Positions 1 through 8,110 of a stretch of 64,000 nt of DNA are shown in pieces. Source of the DNA: Sulfobacillus thermosulfidooxidans (GTDB taxonomy: Bacteria; Bacillota; Sulfobacillia; Sulfobacillales; Sulfobacillaceae). Below the pieces are notes generated by a model that saw nothing but the letters and a program-made list of their open reading frames with translations, did no database searches and was not told the DNA's origin. The stretch lies in contig NZ_LGRO01000001.1 in assembly GCF_001280565.1 (NCBI RefSeq), positions 1,612,001 through 1,676,000 of the forward strand, written 5' to 3'. Both the position numbers and the translations under genes were made by a program. Each line of letters begins with the position of its first letter. Position 1 is the first letter of the stretch.

Positions 1-217
1 ACGTGGCAATTTCTTCGGTCATCACGCGGTCTCGGTGCATGCGGTAATTCACAAAATAATTTTCCAAATTTGTAACACTCTGGGCTTGCTGTTTTTGCGG
101 TGAGACAGTCGTGTACGCCGTGGCATTGGGGGACGTCCTGTGATAGACCACATATCCCAACAACACCGCTAACACGGTAACAAATGCAGCAAATCGGACA
201 ATTTGGGGACGATTCAT
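1..217 (-). CDS. spoIIIAH: SpoIIIAH, N-terminal part (cut by window edge)
   Basis: SpoIIIAH is the mother-cell half of the SpoIIIAH-SpoIIQ channel that joins mother cell and forespore during engulfment. Only the first 72 residues are in the window. They show a short cytoplasmic start (MNRPQIVRF), one membrane segment at about residues 8-23, then a polar linker and the motif NYRMHRDRV, which matches the conserved YRxxRDR stretch at the start of the SpoIIIAH extracellular domain. The ATG at 215-217 follows the strong ribosome site GAGAGGAGAG. It lies 42 bases after spoIIIAG, the normal operon order. The identification rests on position plus the short motif. Confidence 0.88.
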   Translation of the reverse strand, partial: MNRPQIVRFAAFVTVLAVLLGYVVYHRTSPNATAYTTVSPQKQQAQSVTNLENYFVNYRMHRDRVMTEEIAT

Positions 218-259
218 GGTATTCTCTCCTCTCAATCATGAATTTCGTATTGCCTAGGC

Positions 260-772
260 TTAGGTCGATGGCAAAATGAGCACTTGATAAGGTTGCACTT
301 GTAATAAAGTTTCGACGGCTTGGGCCAGCTCCGCGCGAATTAACGGATTGTGAGCCGACGGGCTGACCACAACCACACCTTCCACAGCCGGACCAATTTC
401 ATCGAGGGGTACGACCGTCTCCCCGGAATTGGTTGTCAAGACTACCGGAGAGGACCCCTGACCGCTCGCATTCGATGAGGCATATTGTGACGTCATACTG
501 CGACTTAATGTCACAGCCACGGAAACCTGGTGAACTTGGGGAATGGCCTCCAAAATTTGACGGAGTTGTGACGATACTTCTTGTTCTTGAGCCATTAAAG
601 GTCCTTTACTTGTCACGGGCACCGATGAATGGGGCGGGGACGGAACAGAAGGACCAAAACTGCCAAATCCTAATAACAACACTCCTAATAGCCCGATTCC
701 TATCAGACGGTATAATTGGGGCCGGTCCTGCGCCGAAATTTTTTTCCACCATTCCTGAAAATTGTTGGACAT
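260..772 (-). CDS. spoIIIAG: SpoIIIAG, ring-forming stage III sporulation protein
   Basis: SpoIIIAG forms a large ring in the intermembrane space of the spore channel. The 170-residue protein has one membrane segment at about residues 23-41 (IGIGLLGVLLLGFGSFG). An alpha/beta ring-building domain follows (EVSSQLRQILEAIPQVHQVSVAVTL), interrupted by a polar Ser/Thr/Gly-rich insertion and closed by VEGVVVVSPSA. It is shorter than the Bacillus subtilis protein (about 230 residues), the loss being mainly in the N-terminal linker. The gene sits 38 bases downstream of spoIIIAF. Expression in the mother cell under sigma-E is known for the family; no promoter is visible directly in front. Confidence 0.93.
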   Translation of the reverse strand: MSNNFQEWWKKISAQDRPQLYRLIGIGLLGVLLLGFGSFGPSVPSPPHSSVPVTSKGPLMAQEQEVSSQLRQILEAIPQVHQVSVAVTLSRSMTSQYASSNASGQGSSPVVLTTNSGETVVPLDEIGPAVEGVVVVSPSAHNPLIRAELAQAVETLLQVQPYQVLILPST

Positions 773-810
773 TGCAATCTTCCCCTTATGACCCGTGTAG
801 TGGTCCGCAT

Positions 811-1308
811 TTATGGTTTGATTTGCGTAACGGTGCGCTTTAGTGCCGGATTCACAACAATGACCTGGACGTGAAGGGAGGAGGCACTCTCGCCGGTTGT
901 TATCGCTAAAGCATCTTGGACATACTGCGAAAGCGTGTGTTCGGCAATGGTTGCATTGGTTTTCACCAGGGCCTGATAGTGTCCGGGAGCGCTCCTGGTC
1001 AGTTGGCAGGAGATGACCTGGGGATAACTCATTACCATTGCTTCGGCTTGGGCCAGCTGTTCTTGTTGCACTAGCGCAGTAAAATTAGTACCTGTTCCCG
1101 GTCCCAACAACGCGCTAGACGCACTAGAATGTTGTAATTGGTGCATCAGAGTCCAAATGGGAGAAACCATGGCTAACAACAAAACCAAACCCACGATGAG
1201 CCCAGCATATTTTTTCAAATCGCCCTTGGGAAGAATAAATTCCGCAAGGTTGCCCAGCAATACGATGATAATCAGCGACTTCACCCAGTGCCCAATTAAA
1301 GCCATCAT
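811..1308 (-). CDS. spoIIIAF: SpoIIIAF, stage III sporulation membrane protein
   Basis: This is the SpoIIIAF component of the spore channel. I place the start at the ATG at 1306-1308, which overlaps the spoIIIAE stop codon by one base (TAATG), rather than at the longer open frame. This gives 165 residues beginning MMALIGHWVKSLIIIVLLG. Two membrane segments (about residues 8-24 and 35-55) are joined by the short loop ILPKGDLKKY, and a soluble domain of about 100 residues follows, the usual family layout. The one-base overlap suggests translational coupling to spoIIIAE. Confidence comes from operon position and the membrane topology. Confidence 0.9.
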   Translation of the reverse strand: MMALIGHWVKSLIIIVLLGNLAEFILPKGDLKKYAGLIVGLVLLLAMVSPIWTLMHQLQHSSASSALLGPGTGTNFTALVQQEQLAQAEAMVMSYPQVISCQLTRSAPGHYQALVKTNATIAEHTLSQYVQDALAITTGESASSLHVQVIVVNPALKRTVTQIKP

Positions 1309-2471
1309 TACAGCCCCACTCCATTGGATGCGGTCACCACAACCGTAATCATCAAAAAGAACATGAGCGCCACGGAGCCGGTAATTGCCAGCAACCATCC
1401 CGCCGCCGTGGCCATCGTTTCTAAGGTCTTATTAACTCCGCTAACGCCTAAGGGTTCTGTTGCCGCAGCCCCCAAACGATAGAGCACCATCATTATGAAG
1501 AGTTTGATCAAGGGAAATGCGACGAGGACAATGATGGTTAAAGCCCCGACAACCGAAACCGCATTTTTAAGCAACATCGAGGATCCTAAAACCGCTTCCA
1601 TGGCATCAGAAAACGCTTTTCCAACCACCGGCACAAAGGTATTAGCCAGAAATTTCCCTGTACGCAATGTGACGCCATCCGCCACTGAGCCCGCCGACCC
1701 TTCTACCGCCATCACCCCCAAAAACAACGTCATTAACCCGCCCAATAAGGTCAGCCCGGTTTGACGCAGCAACAAGGCCAAATTTTTTAGGGAAAAGTTG
1801 GGGAGCCAGTGGCCAACCAAATCCACAATGGTCGCAAGCAGTACTAATGGCAGCACCCACGACCGGGTTAAGACGGCCACCAAATTGACGGTTAGCATCA
1901 TCACGGGGTGAAAAATGCCGGCCGATGCCACCGCCCCACTGCCTGCCATCAATACCACTAGCAGGGGAATTAAAGATTCCATAAGATGCACCACATCCGT
2001 CAACAGGTGATGCACCATAGACAATGCCACCCCAAAGGCGTGCAATGCTATCAGAATGAGCGCGGAAACCACCACCATTTCTGACAACTCAGCAATTCGT
2101 CCCGCTCCATCAATGGATTGAGTCAACCTTGCTAAAATCGCTGCCAACACCGAAAGAAGAAAAATGACCCCTAACACCCGGCCTTCTTGCGCTAAATCTC
2201 CAGCAATAGCCTGCCCCATGGCTGACAACAAGGTCTTCAACGGAAAGGGATTCTTGTGATGCAGCAGGTCTGAAGCCATTTCCTGGACGGTAGGAATATG
2301 AATTTGAGGATAGGGATTGACGAGCTGTGAGATTTGATGATCTAGCGACTGGGTATTGACGCTTTCCGCTTGGTGTTGTACGAGCGTATCAATTCCTTGG
2401 GCATAAACAGCCGGAGATAATCCCGCAATCATCCCCACCGCCACGATCCAAATCCAAAAGCGCTTTAGCAT
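1308..2471 (-). CDS. spoIIIAE: SpoIIIAE, polytopic stage III sporulation protein
   Basis: SpoIIIAE is the large polytopic membrane protein of the SpoIIIA complex. The 387-residue protein starts with a secretion signal (MLKRFWIWIVAVGMIAGLSP, probable cleavage near AVYAQG), a periplasm-facing region, and about seven or eight hydrophobic segments to the C terminus. Two starts compete. An ATG at 2484-2486 overlaps the spoIIIAD stop as ATGA. The ATG at 2469-2471 has AGGAG about eight bases upstream. I chose the second because the ribosome site fits it and it yields a typical signal peptide. The stop overlaps the spoIIIAF start. Confidence 0.93.
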   Translation of the reverse strand: MLKRFWIWIVAVGMIAGLSPAVYAQGIDTLVQHQAESVNTQSLDHQISQLVNPYPQIHIPTVQEMASDLLHHKNPFPLKTLLSAMGQAIAGDLAQEGRVLGVIFLLSVLAAILARLTQSIDGAGRIAELSEMVVVSALILIALHAFGVALSMVHHLLTDVVHLMESLIPLLVVLMAGSGAVASAGIFHPVMMLTVNLVAVLTRSWVLPLVLLATIVDLVGHWLPNFSLKNLALLLRQTGLTLLGGLMTLFLGVMAVEGSAGSVADGVTLRTGKFLANTFVPVVGKAFSDAMEAVLGSSMLLKNAVSVVGALTIIVLVAFPLIKLFIMMVLYRLGAAATEPLGVSGVNKTLETMATAAGWLLAITGSVALMFFLMITVVVTASNGVGL

Positions 2472-2482
2472 TTCCCCACTCC

Positions 2483-2875
2483 TCATGACGGAATCATTTT
2501 CAACACCGTGTGTAAGATGGCACTAATTAACGGTAATGCCAGAGCTAAAATGACGATTTTGGCCCCCACTTCAATGCGCCAGCCAATTCCCGCTTCTCCA
2601 GAATCATTGGCAATATGCGCTGCAAATGTTGCCACATAAGCAATGCCAATCACCCGTAGTAATAAACCTAAATACACTCCGCGGATTTTGACCTGATCGA
2701 CTAACTGCAATATGCCGGATAACACTTGCGCCAAGGGAGAGACCAGGAGCAGGAGAAGAGCAACTCCTATGGCCAGCCGCAGAATCACTCCAATATCTCC
2801 GCGTTCTTCCCGGATGATCACCAAGAAAACGGTGCCGATAAGTCCCAAAGATACCAATTTGAGTATGGTGTGCAC
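2483..2875 (-). CDS. spoIIIAD: SpoIIIAD, stage III sporulation membrane protein
   Basis: SpoIIIAD is a small membrane component of the SpoIIIA channel. The real start is the GTG at 2873-2875, preceded by AAGGAGGAGG at about five bases. An upstream extension of the open frame is unrelated in character. The resulting 130 residues begin MHTILKLVSLGLIGTVFLV and match the usual family length of about 130. Hydrophobic segments lie near residues 5-20, 30-50, 68-85 and 100-122, with the family-typical tract GIAYVATFAAHIANDSGE in the middle. It lies 14 bases downstream of spoIIIAC and almost touches spoIIIAE. Confidence 0.92.
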   Translation of the reverse strand: MHTILKLVSLGLIGTVFLVIIREERGDIGVILRLAIGVALLLLLVSPLAQVLSGILQLVDQVKIRGVYLGLLLRVIGIAYVATFAAHIANDSGEAGIGWRIEVGAKIVILALALPLISAILHTVLKMIPS

Positions 2876-2889
2876 GGCACCTCCTCCTT

Positions 2890-3090
2890 CTACAGGTTGA
2901 ACATGGTGCGCACGGCGTTGAACAGTTGCTGCACCTCGCGTAAAACCAGAAGGAATCCCACAGCAACTCCTGCCAAGGCGACCAGTTGTCCCCATTCCTT
3001 CCGGTCTAGGCGTTCCAACACGCTGTAAGCCACTGTGACCAGAATGCCGATGCCTGCCAGACGCACGATTAAATCAATATTGTTCGTCAT
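2890..3090 (-). CDS. spoIIIAC: SpoIIIAC, small stage III sporulation membrane protein
   Basis: SpoIIIAC is a 66-residue protein with two predicted membrane helices (about 7-24 and 36-52) separated by the charged loop ERLDRKEWG. Length and topology fit the family (about 65-68 residues). It is the third gene of the spoIIIA operon, 17 bases after spoIIIAB and 14 before the spoIIIAD GTG. The sequence itself contains no catalytic motif. The assignment rests on size, topology and invariant position. Confidence 0.92.
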   Translation of the reverse strand: MTNNIDLIVRLAGIGILVTVAYSVLERLDRKEWGQLVALAGVAVGFLLVLREVQQLFNAVRTMFNL

Positions 3091-3107
3091 ATCTTCACCC
3101 CGTTCGT

Positions 3108-3608
3108 TCAGATGAGAACGATTACGATGGCCACGCCGGTCAATGAGACCAATGCTTCCATCATTCGCGCCGTTTTTAACCCCTGAGTACGCGCATCGGT
3201 TAATTGTCGTGCCAATTCGTGATGGGCCGATTGAAGGTGTTCCAATTGATAGTCCACCGCAGATTTTCCGAGCACTTGTCCCAAGTTCTCCCAGATATCA
3301 CGATCCTTGGTCCACAATCCAAGAACCCGGTCAAGCGCATGATGAAAGGCCGTCGTAAAATCGGTCTCGTGCTGATCGATTTGTTGCGAAAGATAATCGG
3401 CCATCGGCTTCCATGCGGAATAGGAGCAACTAGCGCGTTTAAAAGCCTCTGTGAGAACACGGTGATGCCAACCAATTTCAGCCCGCAACTGGTCTAAAAG
3501 TCCTAGGCCTTGCTCCAGACAGACAATCCGTTGACGATAGGGTTTTGCCAACAATCGTCCTATCCACCATGCGGCGGCAATAATCCAAATCGCCCCAACC
3601 AGTTTCAT
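3108..3608 (-). CDS. spoIIIAB: SpoIIIAB, stage III sporulation protein
   Basis: SpoIIIAB is a membrane-anchored cytoplasmic protein that works next to the SpoIIIAA ATPase, and its fold recalls type II/IV secretion GspF/PilC proteins. The ATG at 3606-3608 overlaps the spoIIIAA stop as ATGA and has GGAAGGG upstream. The protein is then 166 residues beginning MKLVGAIWIIAAAWWIGRLLAK, as expected for the family (about 170). It has an N-terminal membrane anchor, a helical middle (EQGLGLLDQLRAEIGW) and a C-terminal hydrophobic segment (VSLTGVAIVIVLI). Longer open-frame starts were rejected because they would run into spoIIIAA without support. Confidence 0.92.
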   Translation of the reverse strand: MKLVGAIWIIAAAWWIGRLLAKPYRQRIVCLEQGLGLLDQLRAEIGWHHRVLTEAFKRASCSYSAWKPMADYLSQQIDQHETDFTTAFHHALDRVLGLWTKDRDIWENLGQVLGKSAVDYQLEHLQSAHHELARQLTDARTQGLKTARMMEALVSLTGVAIVIVLI

Positions 3609-4513
3609 GACGGACCCTTCCAGATTTGCTTTTGATGGTGCCAAATTTCATGAATCATGCCGGGCGTCTCTCCTTTGTGTAGGAACACAACGGCATCAAA
3701 CAGATTTCCCAACGACAGTTCCCCATAACCTGGGCGAGCTAAATCGTCATAGGTTTGGGCATGGACACTCGCCACCACTTTGACACCAGCATGAAGGGCA
3801 TGCCTAACCGCCAGCAAATCTTCGTGGGTGCCAATTTCATCCACAATGACCCGGTCAGGACCGAGCGTTCTAATGGCCACATTCAGCCCTTCCGCCTTAG
3901 GCCATCCATCTAAGACATCAAGATGCAAGCCCAAAGCAAATCCGTAGTGACCATCATGATAGCCCGCCAGTTCCGAGCGTTCATCCACTATCGTCACTCG
4001 CTCACCCTGGTCACTAAAAAATCGTGCACAATCCCGCAATAAAGTGGTTTTCCCAGTCCGGGGAGGCCCCGCAATAAGAAACGATTCGAGATCCAGCTGC
4101 TTGCGAGCACAGATGTTGTACAGCGCATCGGCTAGTCCTTCAACATGCCGTGCTTTTCGAAAATTTAACCCCGTCACATCTCCCATCGTGATAATTTTGC
4201 CGTCTTCCCAGATTGCTTTACCGGCAATTCCCACCCGATGTCCCCCCGGCAGAGTCAAATAACCGTGCCGCAATTCTTCAGTTCGCGCGTAGAGAGAATG
4301 TTGGGCAATAACGCCTACGATATACTCGAGGTCACGCTGGCCTCCAATTAATACCTGTTCTCCTATTTTTAATGGTTCAACCCAATAGGGACCATAACAA
4401 TAAACAGGGCGATCCAGCCGAAACCGCACTTCTTCCAAATTGTCCAGTTTATCTGAAGAAAGCTGGAAAATTGCATCTCTCCATGGATTTGGAAGATAGC
4501 CCCAAGGTTCCAT
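3605..4513 (-). CDS. spoIIIAA: SpoIIIAA, secretion-type ATPase of the spore channel
   Basis: SpoIIIAA is the cytoplasmic ATPase of the SpoIIIA-SpoIIQ feeding channel. The 302-residue protein carries a Walker A motif GPPRTGKTT at residues 149-157, an arginine-rich nucleotide region VDERSELAG near 177-184, and a Walker B stretch VIVDEIGTHED around 222-232, all intact. The start is the ATG at 4511-4513 with AGGAG eight bases upstream; the GTG nine bases earlier lacks that spacing. It is the first gene of the eight-gene operon. An 8-bp inverted repeat lies at 4531-4555 just upstream. A sigma-E promoter is expected from known biology, but I could not place one with confidence. Confidence 0.95.
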   Translation of the reverse strand: MEPWGYLPNPWRDAIFQLSSDKLDNLEEVRFRLDRPVYCYGPYWVEPLKIGEQVLIGGQRDLEYIVGVIAQHSLYARTEELRHGYLTLPGGHRVGIAGKAIWEDGKIITMGDVTGLNFRKARHVEGLADALYNICARKQLDLESFLIAGPPRTGKTTLLRDCARFFSDQGERVTIVDERSELAGYHDGHYGFALGLHLDVLDGWPKAEGLNVAIRTLGPDRVIVDEIGTHEDLLAVRHALHAGVKVVASVHAQTYDDLARPGYGELSLGNLFDAVVFLHKGETPGMIHEIWHHQKQIWKGPS

Positions 4514-5245
4514 TACCCTCACTCCTGTCTACAACTGGAACTCTGTCCCAGTTGTTTGATATCTATGGAGGGGATAGACAAGTTATGCTAACCAATTGAA
4601 CCTCTCCGCCCTAAGGGATGCAGACTGCTACCCAACAGGACCCGGAGGAAAACCGGGCCTTAAAGAACGCTTGACAACAAGCCCCCATCGAAATCACCCA
4701 TGGAAGCCACTCTTAGGTGAAAAAGATTTAGCGATAGCCATTGACCAGGATTTTCTAAAAAGCGCCCGGGCCTCTTTAACCGAAGTGAAGGAGCCCCCCA
4801 GTGGATGCCAAGAGGATACTCTCCCACCCTGTCGGTTGGCTAGACTGGTCCGGGCAACGTCTTAGCCTTGGCGGGCACGATGACAACAGTGTGCTCAAAG
4901 CAGAATGTTAGCGGAATCAGGTTTTTGAGATATGGCTCCAGGGATACACGGTAACGACCGAGTGGATCCAGTTTAATCACAAGCGCTGCTTGCATGAGCG
5001 TTGGCAGGATTGGGTTCCGGCTCCGTATGATGCCCGGCGATTTGTGTAGATACGGGTCTGTCAGCAGTCCTATCCATGCATTGGGCGGGCGTTATGGCGC
5101 GGGAATCTCTGGTCGCCGAGTGATTTTGCTAAATCGGTTGGTGGAGCCCCTTCTCCATCATTGGGCAATACCTTTGCAGGCCCGGATGGACCCCTAAGGG
5201 GTCAGCACTGAACTCCGCCCTGAACGACGGAGTTTTCCCATCAGA
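4514..5245. other. Gap of about 0.7 kb without a convincing gene
   Basis: Between spoIIIAA and the acidic zinc-ribbon gene I find no open frame with a ribosome site and protein-like composition; the plus-strand frames here look random. An inverted repeat (ACAACTGG / CCAGTTGT, 4531-4538 with 4548-4555) lies in the probable spoIIIA leader. Near 4600 the sequence reads CTCCGCCCTAAGGG. At 5211-5234 an imperfect hairpin (AACTCCG / CGGAGTT) resembles the end hairpins of IS200/IS605-type elements. A short frame around 4931-5050 (EWIQFNHKRCLHERWQDW) is faintly like the tail of an integrase-core transposase. These may be eroded mobile-element ends; none is certain. Confidence 0.35.
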
Positions 5246-5277
5246 TAAAATGCCCGCAACCCTTAAAGTTGCGGGCC
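5246..5277 (-). terminator. Rho-independent terminator after the acidic zinc-ribbon gene
   Basis: On the minus strand a perfect 9-bp stem GCCCGCAAC / GTTGCGGGC (5252-5260 with 5268-5276) with a 7-base loop is followed by ATTTTAT. It lies about 40 bases after the stop of the gene at 5315-5830. This closes the transcript and isolates it from the spoIIIA operon. Confidence 0.8.
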
Positions 5278-5314
5278 AAGACAATGTTACCATTATCCCG
5301 GTAAGGCTAATGAT

Positions 5315-5830
5315 TTAACGGTAGGACGTATAATCGTCTTCGTCATCATCATCGTCGGATTGTTCCATGATGATGCAGTCTTCGTCGCTATCATAAATCA
5401 CATTGCCGCAATGCGGACAGGACAGCTGTATGCCGTCTCTTTCGAATAATGCTTCGTTATAAGACGATTCCTTATGACACACGGGACATTCCAGCGCAAT
5501 ATAAGAAGGTTCATCGAGATCGTCATCATCAAGAAATGCGTCATCGAGAAGGGTATCGTCGTCGTCATCGTCGAAAGTCATGGTGTCATCCTCATCGACG
5601 TCGCTATCGCCGTACACTTCTTCTTCGACATCAAGAAGGTCTTCGTCCAATTCGTCAAGAAAGTCTTCCATTTCCGCCTGGTTCACGGACACTTCCTCGA
5701 CATCCAGGGCCAAATCCCTCAAAACATCAATCATTTCCTCAATGATTTTTCCCTCACGACTTCGTGAACCCACATCATATCGTTCAGCCAAGCCCACTAG
5801 ATGCGAAACTTTGCGTCGAAGATCTGCCAT
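5315..5830 (-). CDS. Acidic zinc-ribbon protein with CD1247-type N-terminal domain
   Basis: This 171-residue protein has three parts. The N-terminal helical domain (MADLRRKVSHLVGLAERYDV, continuing to about residue 55) resembles the domain named after Clostridium protein CD1247. A very acidic linker (residues 56-108) includes runs of six and four aspartates. A zinc ribbon has CPVC at 115-118 and CPHC at 138-141, and the tail is again Asp-rich. The ATG follows AAGGAGG at eight bases. It lies between efp and spoIIIAA with its own terminator. Function is unknown. The ribbon suggests protein or nucleic-acid contacts, and the acid content could mimic nucleic acid, but that is speculation. Confidence 0.82.
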   Translation of the reverse strand: MADLRRKVSHLVGLAERYDVGSRSREGKIIEEMIDVLRDLALDVEEVSVNQAEMEDFLDELDEDLLDVEEEVYGDSDVDEDDTMTFDDDDDDTLLDDAFLDDDDLDEPSYIALECPVCHKESSYNEALFERDGIQLSCPHCGNVIYDSDEDCIIMEQSDDDDDEDDYTSYR

Positions 5831-5890
5831 TCATCACACCTCCTTAGCCATTACGTCCTATACTTTCTCCCTTTTGGACGGGTTTCATGC

Positions 5891-5922
5891 ATAAAAAAAG
5901 ACTGGGAATCGTCCCAGTCTTT
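5891..5922 (-). terminator. Strong Rho-independent terminator after efp
   Basis: On the minus strand an 11-bp perfect stem AAAGACTGGGA / TCCCAGTCTTT (5897-5907 with 5912-5922) with loop CGAT runs straight into a T tract (TTTTTTTAT). It lies 16 bases past the efp stop and should end the aroQ/peptidase/efp transcript. Confidence 0.9.
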
Positions 5923-5937
5923 CAGCCGTTATGAGTG

Positions 5938-6495
5938 TTAAGCGCGTCCTAAATATTGCCCCGTACGCGTATCGACAGTAATGACTTCGCCTTGTTCAAC
6001 AAATAAGGGAACTTTGACAATAGCTCCGGTCTCCAGCTTGGCCGGTTTCGTGCCACCCGTTGCGGTATCGCCTTTAAAGCCAGGTTCTGTCTCAACAATT
6101 TTCAAATCCACACTATTGGGCAAGTCGACACCAATACTGCTACCTTTGTATAAAATGACATAACAGGTCATATTTTCTTTGAGAAAACGTACCCCATCGC
6201 CAATATCAGCACTGTGTAAGGTCAGTTGTTCAAAGGTTTCGGTATCCATAAAGGTATAATCGTCTCCACTGCTATATAAGAATTGCATCTCCCGTTTTTC
6301 GACCCGGGCACTCGGGACGCGTTCTCCGGCGTTAAATGTCCGGTCTACGACACCACCGGTTTGCAAATTCTTGAGCTTAGTACGGACGAAAGCCGAACCC
6401 TTGCCTGGCTTCACATGCTGAAATTCAATGACTTGGTACAAAACGCCATCGAGTTCAATGGTTACACCATTACGAAAATCGTTAGAAGAAATCAC
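5938..6495 (-). CDS. efp: Elongation factor P
   Basis: EF-P binds the ribosome between the P and E sites and rescues stalling at polyproline stretches. The 185 residues have the three-domain EF-P layout: an N-terminal KOW-like domain with the exposed loop PGKGSA, then two OB folds. Lys32 in PGKG is the position that is modified in many bacteria; no modification enzyme is seen in this window. The start is GTG at 6493-6495. The C-terminal signature ends [14 protein letters not shown]. It follows the peptidase gene in the conserved order aroQ, peptidase, efp found in many spore formers, and ends at a strong terminator. Confidence 0.96.
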   Translation of the reverse strand: MISSNDFRNGVTIELDGVLYQVIEFQHVKPGKGSAFVRTKLKNLQTGGVVDRTFNAGERVPSARVEKREMQFLYSSGDDYTFMDTETFEQLTLHSADIGDGVRFLKENMTCYVILYKGSSIGVDLPNSVDLKIVETEPGFKGDTATGGTKPAKLETGAIVKVPLFVEQGEVITVDTRTGQYLGRA

Positions 6496-6541
6496 CCGTT
6501 ATCCACTCCCATTCCCATCTGACATCATCACTAGAATAGAT

Positions 6542-7603
6542 TTAATTTAAACGTTTATCCCATGAAGTGAGCCTTACTGAGCCCTCCTGGGTTACAACCA
6601 GCATATCTTCTAATCGCACCCCACCAATATCGGGAAGATAAATGCCGGGCTCTACGGTAATCACCATTCCTGCTTCCAAAACCACATCATGCTCCGGTTT
6701 AGGGCCTAAAAACGGGTCCTCGTGAACATCCAAACCCACACCATGACCGGTTCCGTGTCCGAAGTACTCACCAAACCCCGCTTCTATAATAACGCGACGG
6801 ACCACTTCATCAACCTTTGACGCCAAAATTCCTGGTTTGACAACTGCAATTCCCGCTTTTTGAGCCTGATATACAATATCATAGATTGCTTGTAATTGCC
6901 GAGACCGCGCCTGATTGGTTACTGGTATCGTAACCGTCTCATCCGAATGATATCCCAGGTAAACGGCGCCAAAGTCAATTGTGACCCATTCATCTGCTTG
7001 CAGTTGCCGTTCAGACGGCTTCGCATGCGGTAAAGCACCTCTTGGTCCCGAGGCCACAATGGTGGGAAACGACAGCCCTTCCGATCCTTTTTGTCGCATA
7101 GCTGTTTCTAAGAGGATGGCCAAATCTTGTTCAGAGATTCCTGGTCGAATCTGACTCAGCACTACGGCCAAGGCTTCATCAGCAATGCGAGCAGCCTGTC
7201 GCAAACATTGCAGCTCTGTCTCATCTTTGACACGCCGCTCAAGCTCCACTAACCCCGTCGTTGGAACCCACGTTATGTCGGGAAAATGTTGTTGAATCTC
7301 ATCATAGGTCTTAACCGTGGTATGTTGGGCTTCAATCCCGATGCGTTTGTATTCGTGCACTCGGGCCAAAGAGGCGACGGAGTCAAATGGCTTCCGGGTT
7401 TCGATAATTTCAAAGTCTGGTGCCTCTTGCCGAGCTTGCAACACATAGCGTGAATCAGTTAATAAATAGCGGTGTTCCCCGTCAATGAGCACACATCCGG
7501 CGGATCCTGTAAAACCACTTAAATAATAGCGGTTTTGAGGGGAACAGATCACGAGAGCATCTAAATCCTGAGTTTTTTGCCACACACGCGTTGCACGAGA
7601 CAT
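6542..7603 (-). CDS. M24 family Xaa-Pro aminopeptidase/dipeptidase
   Basis: This is a cytosolic metallopeptidase that cleaves next to proline. The N-terminal creatinase-like domain (residues 1 to about 125) is followed by a pita-bread catalytic domain. The metal ligands are visible: Asp in TIDFGAVYLGYHSDETVT, His in HGTGHGVGLDVHE, Glu in VEPGIYLP and Glu in GVRLEDML. I set the start at the ATG at 7601-7603, which follows GAAGGAAAGG, giving 353 residues (family about 355). An in-frame GTG 36 bases upstream has a poorer site. The gene sits between aroQ and efp, as in Bacillus yqhT, which is the closest named relative by context. Confidence 0.92.
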   Translation of the reverse strand: MSRATRVWQKTQDLDALVICSPQNRYYLSGFTGSAGCVLIDGEHRYLLTDSRYVLQARQEAPDFEIIETRKPFDSVASLARVHEYKRIGIEAQHTTVKTYDEIQQHFPDITWVPTTGLVELERRVKDETELQCLRQAARIADEALAVVLSQIRPGISEQDLAILLETAMRQKGSEGLSFPTIVASGPRGALPHAKPSERQLQADEWVTIDFGAVYLGYHSDETVTIPVTNQARSRQLQAIYDIVYQAQKAGIAVVKPGILASKVDEVVRRVIIEAGFGEYFGHGTGHGVGLDVHEDPFLGPKPEHDVVLEAGMVITVEPGIYLPDIGGVRLEDMLVVTQEGSVRLTSWDKRLN

Positions 7604-7681
7604 GCCCTTTCCTTCTTCCCCTCTGTCACTAATCTTCACACCCTGAGCCTAAGGCCAGTGAACGCCAGGCACTCGTTTGTG

Positions 7682-8110
7682 TTACAGCTGTTCCTCGCAC
7701 AAATAGGCCACAGCTAGCCGGTAACCTTCGGTTCCAAATCCGCTTAATTGAGCTGTCACAACGGGTGCAGTGAGCGAATGGGCGCGAAAATCTTCTCGCG
7801 CATAGATATTACTGATGTGCACTTCCACAATAGGCATGGACAAAGCAGCTAAGGCATCCCGAATCGCATAACTCTGGTGTGTCCAGGCTCCGGGATTAAT
7901 AATCAAGGCCTCGATTCCTTGCTCTTCCAGGCTTTCTAAATAATCAATAACCTGACCTTCGTGATTGGACTGAAAATACACCAACGTACACCTTGGAAAA
8001 CGCTGTTGAAGACGTTGAAAAATGTCATCCCAGCTACGGTTGCCGTAAATTTGCGGTTGACGTCTGCCCAGAATGCCCAGATTAGGACCATTAACAATTG
8101 CAATTTTCAT
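7682..8110 (-). CDS. aroQ: Type II 3-dehydroquinate dehydratase
   Basis: This enzyme catalyses dehydration of 3-dehydroquinate to 3-dehydroshikimate in the shikimate pathway. The 142 residues match type II enzymes in length and motifs: N-terminal IVNGPNLGILGRRQPQIYG with the catalytic Tyr22 on the mobile loop, SNHEG at 48-52, INPGAWTHQS at 71-80, and EVHISNIYAREDFR at 96-109 with the catalytic His98 and substrate-binding Arg. The ATG overlaps the glyA stop by one base (TAATG), so it is probably translationally coupled. The rest of the pathway (aroB, aroK, aroC, aroE) lies 6-10 kb upstream on the same strand, separated by the gcv genes. Confidence 0.96.
   Translation of the reverse strand: MKIAIVNGPNLGILGRRQPQIYGNRSWDDIFQRLQQRFPRCTLVYFQSNHEGQVIDYLESLEEQGIEALIINPGAWTHQSYAIRDALAALSMPIVEVHISNIYAREDFRAHSLTAPVVTAQLSGFGTEGYRLAVAYLCEEQL

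Noticed and set aside
4596-4865. 89-codon plus-strand frame starting MNLSALRDADCYPTGPGG
   Set aside because: Composition looks random, there is no ribosome site, and no motif was recognised; kept only as part of the gap description.
5449-5894. Three overlapping plus-strand frames rich in Arg/His or Ser
   Set aside because: They are the reverse reading of the Asp-rich linker of the minus-strand zinc-ribbon gene.
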